From assembly GCA_033549365.1 (NCBI GenBank), contig JAWSUF010000001.1, positions 186,001 to 250,000 of the forward strand: DNA of 64,000 bases, given 5' to 3'. The notes beneath the pieces were generated by a model. That model searched no databases. It saw only the letters and a program-made list of their open reading frames with translations, and had not been told where the DNA came from. The position numbers and the translations under genes were made by a program. The DNA is from Acidobacteriota bacterium (lineage in GTDB: Bacteria; Acidobacteriota; Aminicenantia; Aminicenantales; Saccharicenantaceae). Every line of letters starts with the position of its first letter. Position 1 is the first letter of the stretch. This document shows positions 8,597 through 19,169 of this stretch, piece by piece.

Positions 8597-8681
8597 TCGC
8601 AGGACGAATCAAAACAAGCGTAAAGATCGCTTGATAGGACGGCCGGGAACAGAGTCCCGGCTAAAAAAGGAGGGACTTTCC

Positions 8682-9531
8682 ATGAATCAGCAAGTCGGTG
8701 AATTGTTCGACCTTTTTTCGGAGGGCCGGATCGACCGCCGGGAATTTCTTTCGAGACTGGTCCTCATCGCCGGAGGAACGGCGGCGGCGGCGGCAGGTCT
8801 GCCCGCTCGGGTCGGCGCGGCATCTTCCATTCAATTCGTCGCCGCTGACGACAAGCGCCTTCATGTTGAGGACATCTCTTACCCCGCTCCATCGGGAGAA
8901 ATGAAAGGCCACCTCGCCCGGCCGGCGGACGAGGCCAAGTTCCCCGGCGTTGTCGTCATTCATGAAAACCGCGGCCTGAACCCTCACACAAAAGACGTCG
9001 CCCGGCGCTTCGCTCTCGAGGGCTACCAGGCCCTGGCTCCGGATGCGCTGTCGCCTCTCGGAGGCACGCCCGAAGACGTGGATGAGGCCCGCGGCCTGAT
9101 GCAGAAGCTCGACCGCTCGGAAACGACGAAAAACTTCGCCGCCGCCGTCGCCTACCTGAAGACCCATCCGCTTTCGACCGGCAAGGTCGCCTGCGTGGGC
9201 TTTTGCTGGGGAGGCGCCGTCACCAACCAGGTGGCCGTCCATTCTCCGGACCTGGACGCGGCCGTCCCCTTTTACGGAAGCCAACCGGCCGCCGAGGACG
9301 TTCCGCGCATCCAGGCCTCGCTTCTTCTTCACTATGCCGGGGACGATGAGCGCATCAACGCCGGCATTCCGGCCTTCGAGGAGGCCCTCAAAAAAGCCGG
9401 CATCGACTACAGGATCTTCATGTACGAGGGCGCCCAGCACGCCTTCTTCAACGACGCGAATCGCGCCCGTTACAATGAGGAAGCGGCCCGGCTGGCCTGG
9501 GAGAGAACGCTCGACTTTTTCAAGGAAAAAC

Positions 9532-9542
<11 letters not shown>
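8682..9542 (+). CDS. Dienelactone hydrolase family protein with Tat-like signal
   Basis: 286 aa alpha/beta hydrolase. The nucleophile elbow GFCWGG carries Cys instead of Ser, the hallmark of dienelactone hydrolases; the catalytic His lies in GAQHAFFND, and an Asp in [10 protein letters not shown] completes the triad. The N-terminus has [15 protein letters not shown] followed by an Ala-rich stretch, consistent with a twin-arginine signal. Secreted members are poorly characterised; many bacterial homologues are annotated as carboxymethylenebutenolidase, but the substrate here is unknown. The start has AAGGAGGG upstream. A GC-rich hairpin (8643-8661) lies in the leader. The 3' end overlaps the convergent S9 peptidase gene by 11 bases. 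Confidence 0.9.
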
Positions 9543-11817
<2,275 letters not shown>

Positions 11818-11818
11818 T

Positions 11819-12976
11819 TTAAACCTCTCTTTCAGACAAGACTTTTCCGGTCCGCCGCCGCCAGACCTCGGCGACCTGGGCGACAAACGGCCCGCAGTGG
11901 TTGAAAAAACGCTTGTATCCCCGGCACAGGTAATTCCAGCCGTCCTCGCCGTCCGGTGACTTGAGGAAACGGTTTTTCGGGCATTCCCCATGGCACATGT
12001 CCAGGACTTCGCAGGTCGCGCAGATACGAGGCAGATCGTCCCGCTTGGCCGACCCGAACGCTTTCTGCCGCGGGCTGTCCAGGAGATCGGCAAGCGGCGT
12101 CTCCATAATGTTTCCGAGGCGGTGTTCCGGATCGACAAAATGGTCGCAGGAAAAAACGTCGCCGTTTTTTTCAATAATGGGAATATCGCCGCAAATCGGG
12201 CGGAAAATGCAGAGCGAATGGTCCTGTCCGAAGGCCGTGCGGAGAGCTTCCTCGAAGATCTGAATCTTGATCCTTCCAATGCCGCCGGCCGTCCACATGT
12301 CGAAAACGGCGCAGAGAAAATCACCCCAGGCTTCGGCCGGTACGGAATCTGGACCGGGGCCGTCCGGAAGATCCGGCCGTCTCTCGACAAGAGGAAGAAA
12401 ACTGACAAAGGGCGCGCCGATGTCCAGGAAAAAACGATAGACTGCGGCCGGATCTCCGGCATTCCAGGCACCCACGACACACAAGACGTCCGTCAGAACG
12501 CCGAAGCGCCGAAGGATGTCATAACCGCGCATGGCCGCATCGAAAGAGCCCGCTCCGTCACCGCCCGTCCGCATGCGGTCATGGTGTTCGCGGGGGCCGT
12601 CCAGACTGAGGCCTACGGAAAAACCCTCGTCGGCCAGAAACCGGCCCCAGTCTTCGTTGATCAGGGTTCCGTTTGTCTGCAGGCCGTTGGCGATAAGCCG
12701 TCCCGCCGGACAATGAGCTTTTTGAACGGCGATAATTTTCCGAAAGCCCTCCAAACCCAGGAGTGTCGGTTCGCCGCCGTGCCAGGAAAACCTGATGGTT
12801 TCCTCAGGAGAGGCGGAGATGTGCTGCCGGATATAGGCCTCCAGCACGTGCCCGGGCATCCGGAAAGACGGGGTTCCCGAAAGGCTTTCGTGGTAGTAAC
12901 AATATCGGCAGGCCAGATTACACGCGCCTCCGACCGGCTTGGCGAAGACCTGGAAATCCCGTGAAGTCGGAGTCAC
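11819..12976 (-). CDS. Anaerobic sulfatase-maturating enzyme (radical SAM/SPASM)
   Basis: 385 aa from the GTG chosen here; a TTG at 13012 would add 12 residues, and neither start has a strong ribosome site. The N-terminal [10 protein letters not shown] is the radical SAM CxxxCxxC cluster. [23 protein letters not shown] and GLSLDGP are SAM-barrel motifs. The C-terminal SPASM part (CxxxxxCGDI, [19 protein letters not shown]...[10 protein letters not shown]) matches the anSME family almost motif for motif. These oxygen-sensitive enzymes convert an active-site Cys or Ser of sulfatases to formylglycine. No sulfatase gene is in this window. One base separates it from the S9 peptidase gene downstream, so the two are co-expressed. 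Oxygen sensitivity hints at an anaerobic host. Confidence 0.88.
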   Translation of the reverse strand: MTPTSRDFQVFAKPVGGACNLACRYCYYHESLSGTPSFRMPGHVLEAYIRQHISASPEETIRFSWHGGEPTLLGLEGFRKIIAVQKAHCPAGRLIANGLQTNGTLINEDWGRFLADEGFSVGLSLDGPREHHDRMRTGGDGAGSFDAAMRGYDILRRFGVLTDVLCVVGAWNAGDPAAVYRFFLDIGAPFVSFLPLVERRPDLPDGPGPDSVPAEAWGDFLCAVFDMWTAGGIGRIKIQIFEEALRTAFGQDHSLCIFRPICGDIPIIEKNGDVFSCDHFVDPEHRLGNIMETPLADLLDSPRQKAFGSAKRDDLPRICATCEVLDMCHGECPKNRFLKSPDGEDGWNYLCRGYKRFFNHCGPFVAQVAEVWRRRTGKVLSEREV

Positions 12977-13019
12977 GACTTCGAAAATACCATAAAGGGC
13001 TCGGACTAACAAACATGTT

Positions 13020-13042
13020 CAGAATGACAAGTCCCTTGACAA
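13020..13042. repeat. Short direct repeat in the divergent anSME/WD40 region
   Basis: The heptamer GACAAGT occurs twice, about 13 bases apart (around 13026 and 13039), overlapping the predicted -35 of the WD40 gene. It could be an operator half-site pair, or chance. Confidence 0.3.
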
Positions 13043-13065
13043 GTTGGGGGACATTTCTTTATCTT
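13036..13065 (+). promoter_or_regulatory. Promoter of the WD40 gene
   Basis: TTGACA (13036-13041), an 18-nt spacer and TATCTT (13060-13065), with AT-rich TATATATA just beyond; leader about 25 nt to the ATG with AGAAGGAGAG. Confidence 0.5.
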
Positions 13066-13095
13066 TATATATACAAAGTCAGAAGGAGAGCTTCC

Positions 13096-14655
13096 ATGGT
13101 TATCCTCAAACGTTTTTTTATGATTTCGTGCGTTTTGTTTTTCGCGGTTTCCCTCACCGCGCAAAACATCGATCTCGTCGACAAAGCCAAGGACGGTTTC
13201 TGGCGGAATGGAGACGGCCGGACTTTGACATTCGGCAAAGAGGAAGGTGAACCCGGCAGCGTCATGTATAAAAACGACGTCGTCCTCGAAGATGGGAAAA
13301 CTTATGGACGAATCCTCTATACCCATCCCCAATGGAAATCGCTGGGACGAATCGAGGGCCGCCTGGCCAATATCACAGTCCCCGAGGGCCGGCCGCGGCT
13401 GGTGATCGCCGGCGGATTCATCCAGAACGCCCAGAAATCGGACGGCGTTCGTTTGGCCGTTGTCTGGATCGATCCCCAACAGGAAAAGGCGGCCAGGACA
13501 CAGCCCTTGAGAGAGGAGCTTCTGGCCCGGATCAAGGGGCGAACGCCGCAGGAAGAGGCCTCATCAAGAGTCCTCGTTGCGCTCGACATTCGCTATAACG
13601 GACGCATCGACCGGGCAGAGCTGGATATTTCCGCCTATGCGGGAAAAACCGGAGACATCTATCTGACGGCCGAAGCCGGCACCAGCGCCGATTCCGATTG
13701 GGCGGTGTGGACCGAGGCCCGGATCGAGTCCGATCCCAAGGCCCCGGTCACGCCTGAACCGCCGGCGAAAGCGGAACCTCTGAAACTCCTGAAATCCTTC
13801 GGCGCCCACGGCGCCCGAATCTATGACGCCGTTTTCAGTCCCGACGGCCGGTTCATCGCCACGGCTTCCGCCGAGCAGCTCGCCAAGATCTGGCGCGTGC
13901 CCGAGGGAGACGAGGTCGCGACCCTGTCCGGCCATTCGGCCCATGTGTTCGCCGCTGCATTTTCCGCGGACAGCCGTCTTCTGGCCACGGCCGGCGGAGA
14001 CACCACCACACGGATTTGGGAAGTTCCCGGAGGCGGGCTGAAGACGCGGTTGGCCGGACACACCCGCGAAGTCCTGTCCGCGGCATTCCGCCGGTCCGGC
14101 AATCAGGTCGCCACAGGATCGAACGATGGGACCATCAGGATCTGGAATACGGACGACAGAAGCGAACTCAACAACTTCGATTTCGCCGGCGAAGCCGTGA
14201 ATTCCCTGGCCTTTCACCCCAACAACCGCTGGCTGGCCGCTGCCGGGACGAACGGCCGCGTCGCCATTCTGGATGTCAACACCGGCAGCTCGGTCCGGGA
14301 ATTCCGCGGCCATACCCTGGCGGTCTACAGCATCCGTTTTTCTCAGGACGGAAACCGCATGGTGACCGGAAGCCGGGACGGCACGGTCCGGGTCTGGAAC
14401 ACAACCGGAGGCCAGTTCCGGCAGTGGGACGAAGGCCCGGGATACGCCGCCGCATTTGATCCCAGCGGACGCTATATCGTCGTCGGGCATGACGGACAGG
14501 GAGCCATCTACAATGTGGAAACCCGGGAACGCCTGATGACTCTCACGCATCCCGGCGGCGCTCTCCGGGGAGCAGACTGGCAGCCCAATGGCAAACTCGT
14601 CGTGCTGGCCGGTGAAAACGGACAAGTCCGAATCTGGGAAGTCACGATCGACTAG
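13096..14655 (+). CDS. Exported seven-bladed WD40 repeat protein
   Basis: 519 aa with a signal peptide (KRFFMISCVLFFAVSLTAQN). The N-terminal ~210 residues form a beta-rich domain of unknown type. From about residue 233 to the end there are seven WD40 blades, each with a recognisable AAFSPDGRFIATAS...IRIW pattern, enough to close one propeller. WD40 propellers are binding scaffolds, so a periplasmic protein-protein or ligand-binding role is likely, but no partner is evident. A strong AGAAGGAGAG site decides the start; the frame is open upstream through the promoter, so that extension is rejected. It is divergent from the sulfatase-maturase operon. Confidence 0.85.
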   Translation: MVILKRFFMISCVLFFAVSLTAQNIDLVDKAKDGFWRNGDGRTLTFGKEEGEPGSVMYKNDVVLEDGKTYGRILYTHPQWKSLGRIEGRLANITVPEGRPRLVIAGGFIQNAQKSDGVRLAVVWIDPQQEKAARTQPLREELLARIKGRTPQEEASSRVLVALDIRYNGRIDRAELDISAYAGKTGDIYLTAEAGTSADSDWAVWTEARIESDPKAPVTPEPPAKAEPLKLLKSFGAHGARIYDAVFSPDGRFIATASAEQLAKIWRVPEGDEVATLSGHSAHVFAAAFSADSRLLATAGGDTTTRIWEVPGGGLKTRLAGHTREVLSAAFRRSGNQVATGSNDGTIRIWNTDDRSELNNFDFAGEAVNSLAFHPNNRWLAAAGTNGRVAILDVNTGSSVREFRGHTLAVYSIRFSQDGNRMVTGSRDGTVRVWNTTGGQFRQWDEGPGYAAAFDPSGRYIVVGHDGQGAIYNVETRERLMTLTHPGGALRGADWQPNGKLVVLAGENGQVRIWEVTID

Positions 14656-14727
14656 CCGGTTCGTAGCGCATCGACCGGTCGCCGCGCGAATCGCGACACC
14701 AAAATTTTCGGACGGAATATCTCCGCC

Positions 14728-16041
14728 ATGAAGAGACCCCATGCGCTTTCCGGCGAAACCGGACCCTTGGGTCCACGCGTGGAATCCCTGGTCCGCGAAT
14801 ACGCGGATCTTTGGCGGGAAGCAACGCCTGACCCGGAAGAAAAAGAACGGATTTATTCCGGCGGGGAACGCCGATCCTTTGAAAAAGAATTCTCAAAGCT
14901 TGCCGGGGAGATTTCAAGCGCGGCGGAAATGCACGCGCATCCGGAATGTGAAACGGATGCCGACGGCCTGGACCGCTTTGCAGACAGGCTTCGCCCCCTG
15001 TTCGGCCGCCTTCTCGGTGAGCTCGATCTGCCCCTCGAAACCGTCTATAACGCCCGATTTGTGGAATCCACCCGAAGTTTCATCACCGAGGTCCGATCCT
15101 TCGATCCCGACCTCGGAATTCCCGAAGTCTACCAGGCCCTGCGCAATGTCTGGATCATGAATACCCTGCAGTTCGTCCTGGACCGTTCGATCGAGCATAC
15201 CGATGCGATCTTCGGTTACAGCATGATCTATCCCTATCTGGACAATCTTCTGGACGATCCCAGAGCGTCTCCGGCGGTGAAAGCGGCGACGGTCGCCAAG
15301 ATCAAGGACTGGCTTGAGGGCTCAAATCCATCGCCGGAAACTCCGGTCGAGGACAAGATCCGGCGGTTGATCGCCCGCATCGAAAACATGTTTGACAGAA
15401 AGGACGTTCCCGGCGTCTTCCGGTCCATGTTGGCGATATTCAATGCGCAGGTTCGAAGCCTCTCCCAACAGCACAACGGGTTTTCTCCGGGTCGGGCCGA
15501 CATTCTGGAGATCAGCCTGGAAAAAGGCGGGACGTCCGTCCTGGCCGACGGGTATCTGACGGCCGGGCGTCTTGACCCGGCCGAAGAGGATTTCTGCTTC
15601 GGATTCGGAACGTTTCTTCAGCTGGCCGACGACCTCCAGGACGTCTCTGAGGATATCCGGAGCGGCCACCGGACATTGTTTACGGAAGCGGCCGGCCAGG
15701 GCGTCCTGGATGGCCTGATCCTCAAGCTCCAAGGATACATCCGATTGGTTTTAGGGAGAAATTCCGGTCTTCACCCCGACCGTATGGAATTCTTGGCGGC
15801 TTTGATCCGGCGTTCCTGTTTCCTCATGAACATCGGATCGGCCGGCCGCAGGCCGGAATATTTCAGCCGCGGTTTTCTGCGCGCCTGCCAGGCGCGCTTT
15901 CCCGTCCGGTTCTCCTATCTCCGCAAAGCCGGAAGGACTCTGCCTCAATCGCTCTTGAACGGGCGGCGGAAGATCCGGGATGTCGATCCCGCGCTGGCCG
16001 CGTTTTTGACGGTGTCATCCCGCACCCTCTCCCTCTCCTGA
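14728..16041 (+). CDS. Divergent class I isoprenoid-synthase-like protein
   Basis: 437 aa, mostly helical, no signal peptide. Two Asp-rich motifs are placed as in all-alpha class I prenyl/terpene synthases: DNLLDD at 172-177 after YPYL, and ADDLQDVSED at 300-309 after FGTFLQL. EKGGTSVLADGYL (265-277) sits on the helix before the second motif. These motifs bind Mg-diphosphate in prenyltransferases and squalene/phytoene synthases. The protein is longer than typical prenyl synthases (~300 aa), with an extra N-terminal ~130 residues and a C-terminal ~110. The substrate is unknown; it is probably the loosely defined class 1 isoprenoid biosynthesis group. No isoprenoid genes adjoin it. The start lacks a good Shine-Dalgarno site. 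Confidence 0.65.
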   Translation: MKRPHALSGETGPLGPRVESLVREYADLWREATPDPEEKERIYSGGERRSFEKEFSKLAGEISSAAEMHAHPECETDADGLDRFADRLRPLFGRLLGELDLPLETVYNARFVESTRSFITEVRSFDPDLGIPEVYQALRNVWIMNTLQFVLDRSIEHTDAIFGYSMIYPYLDNLLDDPRASPAVKAATVAKIKDWLEGSNPSPETPVEDKIRRLIARIENMFDRKDVPGVFRSMLAIFNAQVRSLSQQHNGFSPGRADILEISLEKGGTSVLADGYLTAGRLDPAEEDFCFGFGTFLQLADDLQDVSEDIRSGHRTLFTEAAGQGVLDGLILKLQGYIRLVLGRNSGLHPDRMEFLAALIRRSCFLMNIGSAGRRPEYFSRGFLRACQARFPVRFSYLRKAGRTLPQSLLNGRRKIRDVDPALAAFLTVSSRTLSLS

Positions 16042-16086
16042 CCCGCGCACACCTCCGGACCCGGGGGTCGTACGTGAAAACCCGCG

Positions 16087-17544
16087 TTATTTGGCGGGGA
16101 CTTTCTCCGCCTCCTGAAGGGCTTTGATGTCGATCGACTCGACCTTTCCATATTCGGCCAGCGGTTTGTCGAACCGTTTTTCGTCGCCCACGACTACGAT
16201 GATCATTCTGTCGGGATCCATGTGCTTCCGCGCGGCGGCCCGGATATCCTCCTTGGTGATTCCTCGGATATTGTCGATATAGGTGTCGAAATAGTCGTCG
16301 GGGAAGCCCTGCACCTTAAGCCCCATGAACTGGGCCAGAACCTGGCTTTTTTCCTGGAAGCGAAAGACAAAACTGTTGATGAGCGAGTTTTTGGAGACGG
16401 CCATCTCTTCGTCGGTCACAAGGTTGTTCTGCATGTCGCGGATGATGTCTTTGACGATTTCGAGGGCTTCGACGAACTTGTCGGCCTTGAGTTGGGAGGC
16501 GATCTGGAAGACACCTCTATTCCCCGCCGGCCCCTCAAAAACGCCGCCGTAAATGCCGTAGGTCAGTCCGCGGTTCGATCTCAGTTCCCGCATCAAACGG
16601 GCCGTGAACCCGCCGCCGCCGAGGATATCGTTCATGACCAGAATCTTGAATTCGTCAGGATGGCCCCTTTCGACGCCCAAGTGGCCCATGATGACGTTCC
16701 CTTGGGGCGTATCCCGGAAACCATGGGTGATTGTCCCGTCCGCCCTTTCCTCGAGACGGGGGATATCCGGAAGAACCACCGGCTTGGCCGGCCATGTTCC
16801 GAAGGCCTTCTCGAAGGCCTCCCGGGCCTCCTCGGCGGAAAGGTCGCCGACGATTCCCAGGATCATGTTGCCGGGGGTGAAAAACCCGGCATGGAAGTCG
16901 AGAAGATCCTGCCGAGCAATGGACGCCAGGGACGCCGGCGTGGCTCTTCGTCCGAACGGCGTGTCGGATCCGTAAAGCTTCTCGGAAAAAAGGAGACGCG
17001 CAACCAACATCGGCTGATCCCACCGGCGCCGCATGCTTTCCAAAGACTGATTGCGGGCCAGATCGATCTTGTCCTGACGAAACTCCGGATTCCTCACGAT
17101 ATCGGCATAGAGTTCGACGAGTTTGTCGAAATCCTTCCGGAGAGCACTGCCGACGACGGAAATCGTCTCCGAACCGGCCATCGATTCGATGGAGGCGGCG
17201 ATAAACTCCAGCTCATCGTTGATCTGATCGCCGGTGAGCTTTTTCGTGCCTCCGGTTCTAAGCACGGTGCCCATCAAGGACGCCAATCCGGACTTTTCGG
17301 CCGGTTCGTAAAGACTCCCGCCTTTGAAAACACCCCTGAGCGACACGAGCGGAAGCTCCCGATCTTCGATAAACAGGCATCGAATGCCGTTGCTCAGAGT
17401 GAACTCAACCGGAGGGACGAGTTTGAATTCCAGGTCAGGCGCCGGTCCCAGATCCCGGGGATGCTTCTGCCCCGCCGCGGTCAGGCCGAGACAGGCAAGG
17501 ACGGCGCAGGCCGTCGCGATGCGGAATATTGTTTTGGCTTTCAT
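16087..17544 (-). CDS. M16B peptidase-like subunit lacking the zinc motif
   Basis: 485 aa with a signal peptide. Two M16 domains are recognisable: the N-terminal half begins EFTLSNGIRCLFIEDRELPLVSLRGVFKGGSLYEP, and the C-terminal half has the substrate-clamp NDILGGGGFTARLMRELRSNRGLTYGIYGG with the conserved R/Y pair. Where active members have HxxEH, this one has GLASLMGTVLRTGGT, so it cannot bind zinc. This is the non-catalytic partner known from heterodimeric M16B proteases and mitochondrial processing peptidase. It is 19 nt downstream of the active partner. The start was taken at the ATG preceded by GAGGAGA rather than the ATG five codons earlier. Confidence 0.88.
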   Translation of the reverse strand: MKAKTIFRIATACAVLACLGLTAAGQKHPRDLGPAPDLEFKLVPPVEFTLSNGIRCLFIEDRELPLVSLRGVFKGGSLYEPAEKSGLASLMGTVLRTGGTKKLTGDQINDELEFIAASIESMAGSETISVVGSALRKDFDKLVELYADIVRNPEFRQDKIDLARNQSLESMRRRWDQPMLVARLLFSEKLYGSDTPFGRRATPASLASIARQDLLDFHAGFFTPGNMILGIVGDLSAEEAREAFEKAFGTWPAKPVVLPDIPRLEERADGTITHGFRDTPQGNVIMGHLGVERGHPDEFKILVMNDILGGGGFTARLMRELRSNRGLTYGIYGGVFEGPAGNRGVFQIASQLKADKFVEALEIVKDIIRDMQNNLVTDEEMAVSKNSLINSFVFRFQEKSQVLAQFMGLKVQGFPDDYFDTYIDNIRGITKEDIRAAARKHMDPDRMIIVVVGDEKRFDKPLAEYGKVESIDIKALQEAEKVPAK

Positions 17545-17563
17545 CTGTCGTCTCCTCATGTCT

Positions 17564-19069
17564 TCAGGATGCCGCCGATTTCCTGACCAGGACGGCCACG
17601 GTCCTGTTTTCAGGCGTCAGATAGGTTTTGGCGAATTCCATGATATCGGCCGCCGTGACGCCCGTCACCAGATCCTTGTAGGCGAGATAGAGTTTCCAGT
17701 CGCCGAAAAGAAGCTCGTAGCGCAGGAGCGTGAATCCCAGTCCCATGTTCGAACTCATGGACCGGACGTATTGGGCTTCGATGGCGTTTTTGACTCTCTG
17801 GAGTTCGCGATCCGATACGGGCTCGGTTTTGATCTTCTCAAGATGTTCGAGGACGGCTCTTTCCAAATCCTCCACGGTGTGCGGATGGCGGGGGACGGCG
17901 TTGAAGACCAGGAGGTTCGGGTAACGCACGCCCGGTGAAGAATAGGCGTTCACCGAAACCGCGATCTGCTTGTCCTGGACGAGATCCCGGTAGAGCCGGG
18001 AGGTCCGTCCCGACGTCAGAATCTGGGCCAAAACGGCGGCCGCCGCGTCTTCCCGGGCCGGAAATGTCGGTTTGTGAAATCCCATCATCAGCATGGGTTC
18101 GGCCTCGAATTCGAAGCGCACCCGCCGTTCGCCGAGTTGCTTGGGCTCGCGGGTCCGCAGAACGGGGGGTTCGGGTCCCCGGGGGATGTCGCCGAAATAT
18201 TTTTCAATGAGCGGCCAGGCCTGATCGGGATAAACGTCGCCCACGATGGTCAGGACGCAATTGTTGGGCGTGTAATATTTGTTCTTGAATTCGACGGCCT
18301 CTTCCAGGGTTACGGAATCGATATCCGAGGCCCATCCGACGACGGGATTCCCGTAAGGATGGGCGATGAAAGCCGCACCCATGAACATCTCGTTCAGAAG
18401 ACGGGCCGGCACGGCGTCCGTGGTCTGCTTGCGTTCCTCCTGGATGACGCTCCGCTCGATGTAAAATTCGCGGAGGACGGTGTTGCGGATCCGCTCCGAC
18501 TCCACAAGACAGAAGAGTTCGAGCTGGTTCGAGGGCAGGCTGATGATGTAGGAAGTCTGGTCCGTTCCCGTCCCGGCGTTGAGACCGACGCCGCCGACGT
18601 TCGAGTAAATGACGTCGATTTCGTCCTTGACGATGAATTCCGCCTGCTTTTTTTCGAGTTCCGTCAACTCCCGCCTCAGGCGTTCCAGCTTGTCCTTGTC
18701 GGCCCGGTCGCCCTTGGCGAGCTCCAGACTCCATTCCCGGCCGACACGGTTGACCTCGGCCAGGATCGCCTTCTCCTGTTCGTAATCGGTCGTGCCGATG
18801 CGAGGCGTCCCCTTGAAGGCCATATGCTCGAACAGATGGGCCGTTCCGGTGATCCCGGGCGTTTCGTCGACGGATCCGACCTTGAAACCGTAGACCGTGC
18901 TGAAGACGGGCGCGCCGTGGCGTTCGACGAGAAGGACGGTCAGCCCGTTTTTCAGCGTCCGGACATGGACTTTGTCCTCAAGATTCTGGCCGGCGATAAA
19001 CGGTGCCGCCGGCAGGACGGCCAGGAGCGCTATCGCGAGCGCACGGATCATTCTCTTGCGGCTTGTCAT
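17564..19069 (-). CDS. Exported M16B zinc peptidase, catalytic subunit
   Basis: 501 aa with a signal peptide (KRMIRALAIALLAVLPAAPFIAGQ). The inverted zinc motif HxxEH shows in TAHLFEHMAFKGT, with the distal Glu in the usual downstream helix. An insertion after the first domain (EWSLELAKGDRADKDKLERLRRELTELEKKQAEF) is strongly charged and probably coiled coil. The C-terminal M16 domain has ILTSGRTSRLYRDLVQDKQIAVSVNAY. Together with the zinc-less partner encoded 19 nt downstream it should form a clam-shell heterodimer degrading peptides in the periplasm. The start follows GGGAGGTGA. It is transcribed from a near-consensus promoter. Confidence 0.92.
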   Translation of the reverse strand: MTSRKRMIRALAIALLAVLPAAPFIAGQNLEDKVHVRTLKNGLTVLLVERHGAPVFSTVYGFKVGSVDETPGITGTAHLFEHMAFKGTPRIGTTDYEQEKAILAEVNRVGREWSLELAKGDRADKDKLERLRRELTELEKKQAEFIVKDEIDVIYSNVGGVGLNAGTGTDQTSYIISLPSNQLELFCLVESERIRNTVLREFYIERSVIQEERKQTTDAVPARLLNEMFMGAAFIAHPYGNPVVGWASDIDSVTLEEAVEFKNKYYTPNNCVLTIVGDVYPDQAWPLIEKYFGDIPRGPEPPVLRTREPKQLGERRVRFEFEAEPMLMMGFHKPTFPAREDAAAAVLAQILTSGRTSRLYRDLVQDKQIAVSVNAYSSPGVRYPNLLVFNAVPRHPHTVEDLERAVLEHLEKIKTEPVSDRELQRVKNAIEAQYVRSMSSNMGLGFTLLRYELLFGDWKLYLAYKDLVTGVTAADIMEFAKTYLTPENRTVAVLVRKSAAS

Positions 19070-19093
19070 ATTCACCTCCCGAAAGATGTCTTT

Positions 19094-19122
19094 TATATAC
19101 ACCCCCGATGGGGGACTGTCAA
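19094..19122 (-). promoter_or_regulatory. Promoter of the M16 peptidase operon
   Basis: TTGACA, a 17-nt spacer and TATATA. The spacer holds a perfect palindrome-like run of five C and five G (19102-19114) that could bind a regulator. Leader is about 20 nt. Confidence 0.65.
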
Positions 19123-19169
19123 TTCGAATCGGGACTTCCCGATCATGGGCGAGCCCGGATGTCAAAGCC

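Noticed and set aside
8643-8661. A GC-rich hairpin (GCCGGGA / TCCCGGC) as an intrinsic terminator after the M14 gene
   Set aside because: It is followed by an A-run, not a T-run, on the plus strand, and on the minus strand no U-run follows either; it is a leader hairpin at most.
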